Source of the DNA: Ryuthela nishihirai | Taxonomy: Eukaryota > Arthropoda > Arachnida > Araneae > Heptathelidae | Direction: 5' to 3' | DNA: 64,000 bases | Assembly (NCBI GenBank): GCA_038380435.1 | Contig: JAWZYU010000013.1 | Location: 61,840,946 to 61,904,945 of the forward strand | Part shown: piece after piece, positions 1 through 9,437 of the stretch | How the letters are laid out: the number at the start of each line of letters is the position of its first letter | Position numbering within the stretch: position 1 is the stretch's first letter | Made by a program: the position numbers and the translations under genes | The notes under the pieces: model-generated | The model's input: the letters and a program-made list of their open reading frames with translations, nothing else | What the model was told of the DNA's origin: nothing | The model's database searches: none

Positions 1-199
1 TTGATTACAAGACATGATATGAGATCATAAATTTAAAAGGGTTCGACCCACTTTCTCGGCTACGTAAAGGGTCCGAACCCGATTCTGGTCACTTCAGAAA
101 ATAGTGTCTGCTTAGTATTATTGAACAACACCAGAATGAGCTCTGTAGCATAACTAGATCAAAGTTATTTCAACTTTTGTAAATTGCAAAGAATTAACT

Positions 200-341
200 C
201 TCACTCCTCTTTGCCTCCCTCCTCCTCCCCACTTCCACTCCTCTTCGCCTCCCTCCTCCTCCCCACTTCCACTCCTCTTCGCCTCCCTCCTCCTCCCCAC
301 TTCCAATCCTCCTCGCCTCCCTCCCCCCTCCCCTCTTCCAT
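200..341. repeat. homopyrimidine minisatellite, 34-bp unit
   Basis: About four head-to-tail copies of a 34-bp C/T-only unit that contains the words CTCCTCTTCGCC and CTCCCCACTTCC. The last copy is more diverged and ends in a C-rich run. Long mirror-like pyrimidine tracts of this kind can form triplex DNA, but no function is visible. It lies in otherwise AT-rich non-coding sequence. A separate purine-rich stretch (about 870-955) and a 13-base G run near 687-699 follow nearby. Confidence 0.85.
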
Positions 342-1319
342 AGAATCAATGTTATTTTAAATACTGATCAATATTACAAAGTTATTTAATCGCACTGGTT
401 TGTTTTTTTGCAGCTAGATATTCAAAACACTGCTACAAAAACTTATTATTTTAGATTTGAGTTAAAGTTCATAATACTATTTTATTTTTAATTTTGTTTC
501 TTTACCCACCGCTAGAATATGAGTTACTGCCGAGTATGGTATATAAGATAATTAGCTTTAAATATTAGTATCGCTTCCCTTGATATTGAATGAGACTGCT
601 CATCTATGTAAAACCTTTTAGGCTCAGTACATTCATGTACTTTAAAGTCTTTTAGACTCAGTACATGACACCTCTTTTTTTTTTTGGGGGGGGGGGGGTG
701 TTAGTTGGTTCCGTGACCAGCTAGCAACAATGGTCTCTGCAGTTGATTGCAGTAACCATGGGATCGCTCGGCCCATGGGGGGGTCTAGCAGCGGTCTTAA
801 TCACGGACTCTGGTTCCAGTTGTGTCTTGAATACAGCTGGAACTGGAGGAATTTTTTTTGTGCTCGATCGAGGCACAAAGAGAGGAAGAGAGAGAAGAGA
901 GGAGGAGGGGACAGAGAGAGAGAGGGCAGAGGGGAGGAAGGGACAGAGAGGAGGACCATCCATCGAACCGAACAACTTCCTGAACCAGTATTTTTTCAGC
1001 TTTAATTCTGAGGTTCAGTGAATAAGAGATTTAGTTCAATGAAATTAAATCTCTAGCCCATTGTTCTTTTGAGGAGACTGATTTTCGTTTAGCATGATAA
1101 AACTCTTCTCTCTTTGCAAACTTTATACATTCTCAAAATTATTCTAACTTACATTACTTTTTACTTCAAATTCTTTCTAATTGTTTAAAAAATTAACCTA
1201 AATCATTTTTCACTTCCAAAAAAAAATTTTTTTTTTCATCTAGTACCCTCTCTTCATACATTCACAGATATTCAAAGTCTATCTTTTCATCAGAACCCCC
1301 GAAAACGACATTTTACCTG

Positions 1320-1855
1320 TTGATTTTGTCATATGTTTCAAACAAATTTCACAAAACTGCCTGACTTTGTGAAATTCTCCGATTTACCTGGCATGTTACA
1401 ATCAAATAATCCAGTGAAGTGTATGATAACTCAACGAACCACATCGTTTTTTATCTCTTTCAGACACACCTCATTTTCTCTGAAAATTAGTTAAACAAAT
1501 TGGTTCTCGTCTGCCCCAAAAAACTTAAATTATTTTTTCACATGAAACACCCGTTTTTTTTTTCTGATTTTCACACATATTTTCAGAAAAAACCACAAGA
1601 AACACCGATTTACATGGCGCTTTTGCAACCGAATAATCCAGTAAGTGTATGATAACTCAACAAAACACATCATTTTTTCACTCATACACACATCACTTCA
1701 AACTAACTCATTTAAACTAATTCACAAAATTAGTTTAAACCTCATCTTTTAAAAAAAAAATTAAATTTGTTTTTCACATGCTAAAAATCACCCCCATTTT
1801 TTTCTAATTTTTACGCATATTTTTCACAAAACCCACAAGAAACATACTTTTCCCC
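1320..1855. repeat. degenerate tandem repeat, period about 240 bp
   Basis: Two adjoining, diverged units plus the start of a third. The words AATAATCCAGT and GTGTATGATAACTCAAC recur near 1405-1435 and again near 1632-1660. The words CACAAGAAACA plus a preceding TTTTCACACATAT-like word recur near 1570-1600 and 1810-1840. No coding potential is seen. The last unit runs into the 3' side of the Tc1 relic. The 1-1320 stretch otherwise holds only the CT minisatellite and low-complexity sequence. Confidence 0.55.
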
Positions 1856-2690
1856 TCATCCCCCATAACTTTTCCCATGGATTTTCATAGAATTCTCGAG
1901 CCCCTTTTACTGTGCCAGAACTCTCAGTTATGCTACTACTAGGGGGAATACCGTTGCCATGAAAGAATGTACCTGTTCTGCAATGATGTTTAGGTAAGTG
2001 GTAGACGTCATAGTTTCCTGTCAATGAATGACTGGAGCTACGGTTTCTCAGCAGAACTTTGCCCAAACATTACACTTCTTCCACCGGCTTGTTTTCGTTC
2101 CACAGTGCATCGTGGTACTAACACTTCCCCTGGTAAACAAAGCACACTTGTCCGGCTGTCCACATGGTGCAACAGGAAAGGAGATTCATCGGATCACACG
2201 AACCTCTTCCAAGCAGTCTTTTCAAGCTCTTTCCAAGCAATAATCTGAGGAGCAATTTTGATGCTCACGTGCTAATTATAGGCTTTTCGATGGTAAACGG
2301 TGGTTAGCATGGGCACTCGAAGCGCCTGCGGCTATGCAGCCCCATTTTCAGCAAGTTACGAAATACTGTGTGCTGTAACACATTATGCCCGTCACCAGCA
2401 TTCAAATTATGGGCGAGTTGCGCCACAGTATCCTTTCTGTTGGTTCGTACCATATGGGATAGCCTTTGCACACCTCTAGCATCGATGAGCCATGGTCGGC
2501 TCACACCTTGCCGGCTATTCGTGGTTTTTCCCTCCTCTGATCACTTTTTGAAGGTACTAAACACGGCTGACCGTGAGCACCCCACAAACCTTGTCATGTC
2601 GGAAATGTTCTGATCCAGTCGTCAGGCCATTATAATTTGGCCTTTGTCAAACTCAGTTAAGTCCGCTGCCTTTCCCGTCTGAAGAAAAAG
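1824..2690 (-). pseudogene. Tc1-like transposase relic
   Basis: A dead DNA-transposon transposase read on the minus strand. The best piece (2504 down to 2304) carries the second helix-turn-helix region with RKDTVAQLAHNLNAG and VFRNLLKMGLHSRR, typical of the Tc1 N-terminal DNA-binding domain. Further left, SDESPFLLHHVDSRT (near 2190-2150) is the block around the first catalytic Asp, and a GGRSVMFG-type block follows. The frame changes several times and stops interrupt it. The block holding the second and third catalytic residues is missing or replaced by unrelated sequence near 1900. No terminal inverted repeats were found, so the element ends are uncertain. Family assignment is secure from motif order; it cannot be active. 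Confidence 0.8.
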
Positions 2691-3447
2691 AATAACACTG
2701 ATTAACAGAGCTCAGTATTAGATGTTATTTATATCGTTTCATGACCTTCACACGCGCCGTTGTTTACCTGCAGTTGCTGCGATTTGCATAAAGACGACTG
2801 GTCATAATGTTTTGGCTCTTCGGTGTATGTTTCTAAATAATGATAAAAAATATAACGATATAAAACTACAACTTATTACATACATACCTACATTACAAAA
2901 GATTTCCGGTAAGTAACGATATCTTTGAATATTGCTTAAATTGCTAAAGATTGCTTGCAAAGGATCGCTATGAGCAATGACCAAAGATTGCAACCAAAAT
3001 GAGCTAGGAACGTTTAAAAGAGCGCATACGTGCATTTGCTGTAGACATATATGTTAAACGATCGAAATTTCCCGAAATGACAGAAGTGTACAAATTGAAG
3101 AAACAACAACAACAACTATGGAACAGAAATTCAGACAATGAGTGAAATGAATGGCAGTTCGTCCAACATGACAGTTGATGATCAATATCAATATTATGTT
3201 TTTTAAACAAATAATAAATAACAAAATTTGAAATTGGTTTAAAATTTCTTTTTGATGTTTTTTGGTGTGGCAGTATCCCAGAAGCTCTCTATTTGTCACT
3301 TTTACTTGTCATGATGAGTGTTCGTGGAAATAAGTTTGTGTGCATGTGAGCATGCGTTTCAGCCCAACAAAAATGTATAGACGATATTTCTGGTTTCACT
3401 TTTTTTTAAAAATAAATATGTGAAATGTCTCTGTTTTCCTTCCATAG

Positions 3448-3660
3448 TGATAGGTTTGGCAACTTTGTTGATGCCATTTGCCAAGGATCTGCCGTGGCTG
3501 CTGGTGTACGCCATCGTGTCTGGTCTTGCCGATGGATGTTTCGCCATCCTCTTGCCTGTCCTCACCTTCCAGTTGCTGGGACCGGAGAATTCCGCTTTCG
3601 CATGGGCCTACATGGTCGCCATCAACTCCGTCACCTTCATTTTGGGACCGGTAGTAGCAG
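3448..3660 (+). CDS. internal exon of an SLC16-type monocarboxylate transporter
   Basis: An internal coding exon flanked by a pyrimidine-rich acceptor (TTTTCCTTCCATAG, ending at 3447) and a strong donor (GTGAGC, from 3661). It is 213 bp and phase 1 at both ends, so it adds 71 codons without shifting frame. The translation is strongly hydrophobic: a short helix beginning IGLATLLMPF, a second through LLVYAIVSGLADGCFAIL, and a third ending VTFILGPVVAG. The pattern loop-DGCFAILLPVLTFQLLGPE fits the C-terminal half of major-facilitator monocarboxylate transporters (roughly helices 8-10), proton-coupled or facilitative carriers of lactate, pyruvate, thyroid hormone or aromatic amino acids at the plasma membrane. 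Substrate and subfamily cannot be told from one exon. Neighbouring exons are not visible in this window, so introns on both sides may be long. This is the clearest host exon here. Confidence 0.85.
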
Positions 3661-4119
3661 GTGAGCCTCTTATTCTCTAGACTCTGCACCTTATTAAAAC
3701 GAACTTCACTAATCTAGTATCGGTTGAACATATATGTCGATAAAATAGTGTCTGTAATATATTTTATATTTTTCAATATAAAGCAATTAAGAACACACTA
3801 CTATTACTAATAGTTTTATGACGCATGCTCAGAAGGCCTCACGTGATTTGTTACGACAAGGGTCTCTGCTGATCAGAGATTCCAAAATGTTTAACACTTT
3901 AGGCTTAAAATAGTATCTAGGAATTAGAGGAAGGCATATTGCCTCTGGCTCGTGCGTTTGCAAAGAGAATGAAGTTTTTTGTTTACCTACTTTTTCGCTC
4001 ATTAAAAGTTTCAATTTGAGCTAACTGATGATGAGGGAAAATGCAAACAGCAGTATTGTATAAATACCAAACCCATATTGGTACTTATACATTAGAAAAA
4101 GTATCTATCTTTTAGCTTT
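3661..4119. other. probable intron start; interspersed repeat fragment
   Basis: Non-coding AT-rich sequence downstream of the transporter exon. The part from about 3930 to 4140 resembles 15890-16080: both have a word like GCATATTGCCTCTGGC or its equivalent, then CCTACTTTTTCG, TTAAAAGTTT and a GAACTAA-like word in the same order. A third short match is near 6890-6910. This suggests a low-copy interspersed repeat that leads into the tandem block at 4120-4875. Confidence 0.5.
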
Positions 4120-4875
4120 CAATTTGAAAAGTTGCTTTTCTCACACCCCTTTGAGAAAAGGGGGCAGATTGTTGCTGCTAGTGGATATCTCTTGACACTC
4201 TACCATCGAAATTTCAAATTTCTACCTTAAAAGAATTACCTTTAATATTCGTTAAACATTTTGCCATTTCCACATTTTGTGACCTATATCGATGTAAATT
4301 TAAATTACTTAATGATTTAAAAACTTGCGAATTATAATATTTCATTAGTACCAGTCCAACGAAAAAAGAGTTTTACAATTATCTCGCAAAAAACAAAAAG
4401 TTGCATTTACCACCCACCCTGAGGCGTAAGGGGTCAACTCATTGCTGCCAATGATCTTCGTGACCTTCACATTCTACCAGGAAGATTCCGAATTTCAAGC
4501 ATAAATATATCGTTTGCAATATTTTTTACTTTTTTCCACCTTTAGAGGGCGCAATTTTAGCGTTTGGGACACTCAAAAAGTTCAAATCATAATATTTCAA
4601 CAATACCTATAGAACCCGAAAAGAATTATTAACTTATTTCTAAGTAAGAGATCAAGTCGATTCGATTGTCATGACCTACACATTCTACCACCAAATTTAA
4701 AATTCCAACCTAAATACATAGTTGGCAATATTCATTTTATTTTTTGAAAGTTTTAACGTTTTTACCCTTAGAGGGCGCAATTATAGCTTCGGAAAGTGTG
4801 AATCGTAATATATCATCAACACCTAGCCAACAGAAAAATATGCGAAAAATATGCGATTTCTAAAAGAATGCGATG
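4120..4875. repeat. degenerate tandem repeat, period about 250 bp
   Basis: Three diverged units in direct orientation. Recurring landmarks are TTGCTGC near 4170 and 4442; a CTTCACATTCTACCA-like word near 4195, 4465 and 4675; TTTAGAGGGCGCAATT near 4545 and a near copy near 4770; and an AATCATAATATTTCA-like word near 4335, 4585 and 4800. All units sit in the presumed transporter intron. No long frame is present. Confidence 0.6.
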
Positions 4876-5031
4876 GTGCAGACGGACAGATGACAAAACG
4901 AACATATCTCTTTGTTTGGAAACGAGATGAAATTGAATCAAATGATTGGATGGAAGTGGAACGAACCAGAATGCCGGTAGAGTATATTTCATCTTTTAGA
5001 AATTAGTTTCTCCAAACATTGGAATTTGCAT

Positions 5032-5104
5032 AGTCGTATCAGAATAATATGACCACCTACCATAGTATATGTATGATAGGTGGTCATATTATTCTGATGC
5101 GACT
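5032..5104. repeat. palindromic mini-element (paired terminal repeats)
   Basis: Two 32-bp arms in inverted orientation (5032-5063 and 5073-5104) differ at two positions and are separated by about 9 bp. The arm contains ATCAGAATAATATGACCACC. The outer ends read AGTCG, with a T next to them. This looks like two Tc1/mariner-type terminal repeats joined end to end with the interior lost. As RNA it would form a near-perfect hairpin. Confidence 0.65.
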
Positions 5105-5323
5105 GTATATATTTCTTCCCTTTTGCTTCAGTGGTGTTTTAAAAATATCCTTAAAAGCATCAGATTGTCTTACAACTTGTATATTTTTCGAATTCAGAAG
5201 TATATTTGTTTGAAATATTGTGCTGCTTATTTCAGTTCTTAAATATAAAACCAATATTTTGAACTATGAAATTATTAGATGCAAAGTGGTAACAAATTGA
5301 GTTTTATTAACTCAGCAGTGTCA

Positions 5324-5715
5324 AGATTGGATTGGATTGTTTTACCTCTGAGCTGCACTTTTTTGCACACCATGGGCTAAATGGCCAGGTCACATGGACC
5401 CCGAAGGCTCAGAGAAGGTTGGGAGAGGGGACCCACTGGAACAGCTGTTGGGAGGCAGATGGTAGCCTCCCGTCAAGGCCATCCACGTGTTCTTTAACGT
5501 GCACCAGGTATGGCTCTCCAGCACACGGAGCCGCGGCTTTTAATTTCCTATCCGACGGACGGTGGTCTTTCCAAGCCCATCGGTGTCCTCTACTGACCGT
5601 GGGCAGGGCGGGGAAATTTTGCGGAGATAAATCTCAACGCTGACCCAGCTGGGACTCGAACCTGGGAACTACAGATTACGAGCCTGGTGCGCTACCGACT
5701 GAGCCACCCCCTCCC
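5324..5715 (-). mobile_element. full-length tRNA-derived SINE, copy 1
   Basis: A complete SINE in minus orientation. The tRNA-like head is on the right (about 5640-5712): its complement carries an A box TGGCTCAGTCGGTAGCG and a B box GGTTCGAGTCC. The body follows leftward and ends in an (AACCC)n-like tail at 5324-5340. It is bracketed by a perfect 11-bp target duplication, CAGCAGTGTCA, at 5313-5323 and 5716-5726. That duplication fixes both ends and shows mobilisation by target-primed reverse transcription. It has no coding capacity of its own; long frames across it are spurious. Confidence 0.92.
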
Positions 5716-6159
5716 CAGCAGTGTCAGTTTTTGCAGTGTAGAAAAAAAACACATTAGAATTATTAAGACTGTTGAAACAAGTAAGCGATTACCAAAATTA
5801 CAGAGATTTTTATGAAATTCAGGTGAGAGGTACATCAGACTACGACAAAAAACGTATGCAAGCATAAGATGCAAAGGAATGGGTGGCCAGGGATAATGCT
5901 CATGCGTTATAAAAGTCCTTCACTGGTGGTAGCGGATGTTCTGGTGATCAATAGGGTGTACGATCTCACCTGACCGCAATGTATGTTGCACTACGATCAT
6001 GCGTATTGGTGACAAGATGACGGATGAGGTCTGATGGAAATAAAAACCATTCTTTCGTTACTGCAGCTCTAGGAGGATCCTGGTAGGAGGCTGAAGAGCA
6101 CAAAAGCGTCTCCTCAGAGCGTCCCAGATATGCTCAATATTATTAAGATACGGAGATCT

Positions 6160-6500
6160 AGTGGGTGGGGGTGGTCAGTCGGTAGCGCACCAGGCTCGTA
6201 ATCTGCAGTTCCCAGGTTCGAATCCCTGCTGGGTCAGCGTTGAGACTTATCTCCGCAAAACTCTTCGCCTTGCTCTCGGTCAGTAGGGAACACCGATGGG
6301 CTTGGAAAGGCCACCGTCCGTCGAATGGGACGTTAATCCCTGGCCCCGTGTGCGGGAGAGCCACACCCTGTGGACGTTAAAGAAAACGCTGGATGGCTTT
6401 GATGGGATTCTACCATTTCTCTCCAACAGCTGTTCCTCCCCGAACCTTCTATGAGCCTTCGCTGCTTCCCTTCATTACCTTCGCTGCTTCCCTTTATTAT
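6160..6500 (+). mobile_element. tRNA-derived SINE, copy 2
   Basis: The same SINE family on the plus strand. The head begins near 6165 with GGGGGTGGTCAGTCGG and has a B box GGTTCGAATCC near 6213. The body contains the family words CCGATGGGCTTGGAAAGG and GACGTTAAAGAA. The 3' part is truncated and replaced near 6450 by short direct repeats of a TTCGCTGCTTCCCTT-like word. No clear target duplication was found. The neighbouring stretch 5727-6159 shows nothing recognisable. Confidence 0.85.
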
Positions 6501-7049
6501 ATTCGCTGTCCCAAGGTTGGCAGCCATTGGGGTAATAATTTTCAATAATTTACAGTCTTGAAATATTTTCCTCTGCTAAGGGACAGTGACGACAATGTTA
6601 ATATATCTTATGGACGATTCTCATATTAAGATAAATATGTCGTTACAAGTCCGGATCTAGGGGAAAAAAAAGAAGGTTGGGCAAGGGAAGCAATCGAGTA
6701 AGGAAAAAGTAAAATTGTGGGTGGAAGAGACTGTCTTTTTTTAAAATAAAGAATCTTTATTTTCTCATAATAATGTTACAGAACGATTTACAGTTGTCCC
6801 ACAAAACTACATAACTTGACTGCAGGAAATATAACAGTTACAATATTTATTTAGATTAAATAATTTGAAGGGAAAAATATAAACTAGAAGGACGCATATC
6901 GCCTCTGGCACATATGAGATAATTAATTATGTATACATAAAGATAATTGTATATACATATATAAAGTAAACTACAATTCATAAAGAAAATATGTCACTAA
7001 TTCAAGAATACAAGAGTTCAAAAAATATGACTTGCATATGATTATTAAT

Positions 7050-8640
7050 TAGATTTTATTCGTTCTCATTTTCTGACAATAGACGCATTCGTTTCCGTAG
7101 ACTGGAATTAAATCACTTTCATCGCTTGAAACATTTTGGCCGCCGTGTTCATACTCCAATGGTGAAATGCTCTCTGTGGCATGGGGAACCAAATTATCAC
7201 TTGTTTCCAGTGATTCTGAAGTTTGATTAGTTTGACAACGAACTCTGTAATCAATCGTTGAGATCCTGCTCTGACTAGATCTTTGTACAATTCTTGATAA
7301 TGCGCCATACATGACTACAGTTCACGTTTTAACTGCTCAGCTCGTTCGACGATTGGATTACGTGAAACAAAATGACTAGCCATTTGAAGCCTTTCTTTAA
7401 TTAAACCTGCAGTGAGTGGAACCTCTTCAACAGCATAACTTTTTTCTTTTTTATCAGGAGTCTCAAGGACAACTTCTATTATTTCATCTTAGCAAAGATT
7501 CAACCAGCAATTCATTAATATCTGCAAACGATAAATCATCGAATCCTTCTCCACCAACTGCATTTGCTAAAGTTATGATATTAGGATAGTCAATCTTTTG
7601 AGGTTGCAGGATCTTTGCTTTTTTTTTTACACATTCTGATTAAATAGCTTTCCAACATGCGTTTAAAGTTGATGATTTTAATTCTGATAACCTCAATCCA
7701 GCATGTCTGATACAATCTAAAACAGAAAATTTCTTCCACACATCAATCACTGTTAGTTTTTTATCCCTATCCAGTTTGTCCAAAATGTATTGGAATGTTT
7801 GTCTTAAGTAGTAAGTTTTAAATGTGGCAATTATACCCTGGTCTAGTGGTTGTATTAAGGATGTCGTATTAGGCGGCAGAAAGTAAAATTGCACATTTGG
7901 GTATTCCAAAACAGGATGGCCAGGCGCATTGTCTATAATCAATAGAACTTTAAATTCGAGATTTTTTTCCCTTCATATGGCGTTTAACTTCTGGAACAAA
8001 ACATTTATGGAACCATTCATCAAAAATTTCTTATGCAGCCCAGGCTTTTTTCTTTGCCATCCAATACACTGGCAATTTATTAAAATCTAGAACTTTCATT
8101 GACCGTGGTCTTAGGGATCGATTGATGAGCAGCGGTTTTAACATACGATCTGCTGAAGCGTTGCTGCAAAATAGAAAGGTCACATGATCCTTAGCTGCTT
8201 TAAAGTCATCAACAGTTTTTTGTGATTTTGCTACTAGATTCTAATCGACATTTTTTTTTCCAAAAAAGACCAGTTTCATCTGCATTTCAAACTTGATCAG
8301 GAGTGTATCCACCATCTTCAATGATTTGGGCAAAATTCTTTAGTAGCATGCTCATATGCAGATGCAACTTCACCTTTTATCTTTACGTTATTAAACGCGT
8401 GTCTTTTGAAGAAATCCTGCAAGCCAACCTGTACTTGCAGAAAATTCATAATTTTTGTTTAACTGAGCTGATTGGTTCCATTTCTTGTACCTGCTTTTAT
8501 ATTCGTAATGCCATCTGTTTGATGGTATTTCCGTCTAGAAGTATTCTTTTTCGCTAGTTATCTTCTATCCACGTTACTAGTGCCTTTTCCATCTTCACTT
8601 TTACAATATCTTTTGTGTACGACGACGACGTAGCGCTCAA
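7050..8640 (-). pseudogene. Tigger/pogo-like (CENP-B/jerky type) transposase relic
   Basis: A degenerate DDE transposase on the minus strand. The N-terminal side (near 8600-8500) keeps KMEKALVTWIED, typical of the CENP-B-type DNA-binding domain. Near 8290-8250 is NADETGLFWKK, the block with the first catalytic Asp. Then LKPLLINRSLRPRSMK and LPVYWMAKKKAW lead to the best-kept block, from 7942 down to 7640. That block has IIDNAPGHP (second catalytic Asp) and FLPPNTTSLIQPLDQG (third acidic residue region), diagnostic of Tigger/pogo elements. Stops and a frameshift in an A run near 7965 break the frame. Ends and inverted repeats are not resolved. It is inactive. The same family has given rise to domesticated host proteins, but the breaks argue against that here. 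Confidence 0.85.
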
Positions 8641-8642
8641 TT

Positions 8643-8672
8643 TAGATAGATAGATAGATAGATAGATAGATA
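8643..8672. repeat. (GATA)n microsatellite
   Basis: About seven perfect tandem copies of the tetranucleotide GATA/TAGA, between the Tigger relic and the LTR element. Simple sequence with no other signal. Confidence 0.9.
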
Positions 8673-8800
8673 TTTATTCTCAGAATATGCAGTACTTTAC
8701 ATTTATATGTTTTTACCTTAGAACTGAAACTATAATGAATTATATATAATGTTGTATATCTCAGATCCCCAATTTTAAAGTATTACATTTTCTAATATAT

Positions 8801-9437
8801 TGTTGCGGATTACAAAAATGGATAGCCGCTGAGCGTGAGTATTAAAAGCTATATTTCAAAACCAAATTCAATACAAGGTAAATTGTTACAAAGGAAATAT
8901 GGATGAAGTATCTTATTAACAAATCAACTATTAACATGCACAAGTCATCAATCTTCCTGCGTAGAGCACACAATATCAGCTCTGTGTATTTCACTAAATA
9001 CTACCTTTTACTTGATTTACCAGGTCACCCGAAGATCTTCACTCGTAAACCAATTCTCGTCCTGTGCTAATAACTGTTCACACACTAGCCGAACAAAAAG
9101 ACAGTCCGTGTAGACATTCGAAGTTAGCCATAAAAGTTCCCACTTTTATACTTCCGTGTATACACAACACATCAAGTTACTTCTTGATACTTAACGATAA
9201 AAGATCCCACTTTTATCCTTCTGCGTATACACAACACATCAAGTTACTTCTTGATACTTACGCGCACTGTCTCAGAACAGCTCACCGTCCATTTTCGAAC
9301 TCACCGACCGTTACAACACAACGACCGTTACAACACAACGACCGTTACCGCTCCACTCTTCTTCTCCCAAATTCTCCCAAAGTTCAATTCGTTGGCTGAA
9401 ACTTTTCTTTCGGTTGCCAGATTCTTCTGTCGTAACA
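8801..9437 (-). repeat. 3' LTR of the element at 8801-12175
   Basis: The 637-bp terminal repeat at the left edge. Inside it are a tandem duplication of about 66 bp (around 9140-9260, with the shared word TATACACAACACATCAAG) and three copies of a 17-bp unit containing ACCGTTACAACACAACG (near 9303-9350). The last 17 codons and stop of the internal frame lie inside it (9384-9437). Confidence 0.95.

Noticed and set aside
5332..5643. 103-codon plus-strand frame across the SINE
   Set aside because: It lies wholly in a SINE with a perfect target duplication; the same happens at 27422 and 26703.
9064..9399. Plus-strand 111-codon frame, repeated at 11802-12137
   Set aside because: It is the same LTR translated on the strand opposite to the element; its duplication reflects the two LTRs.
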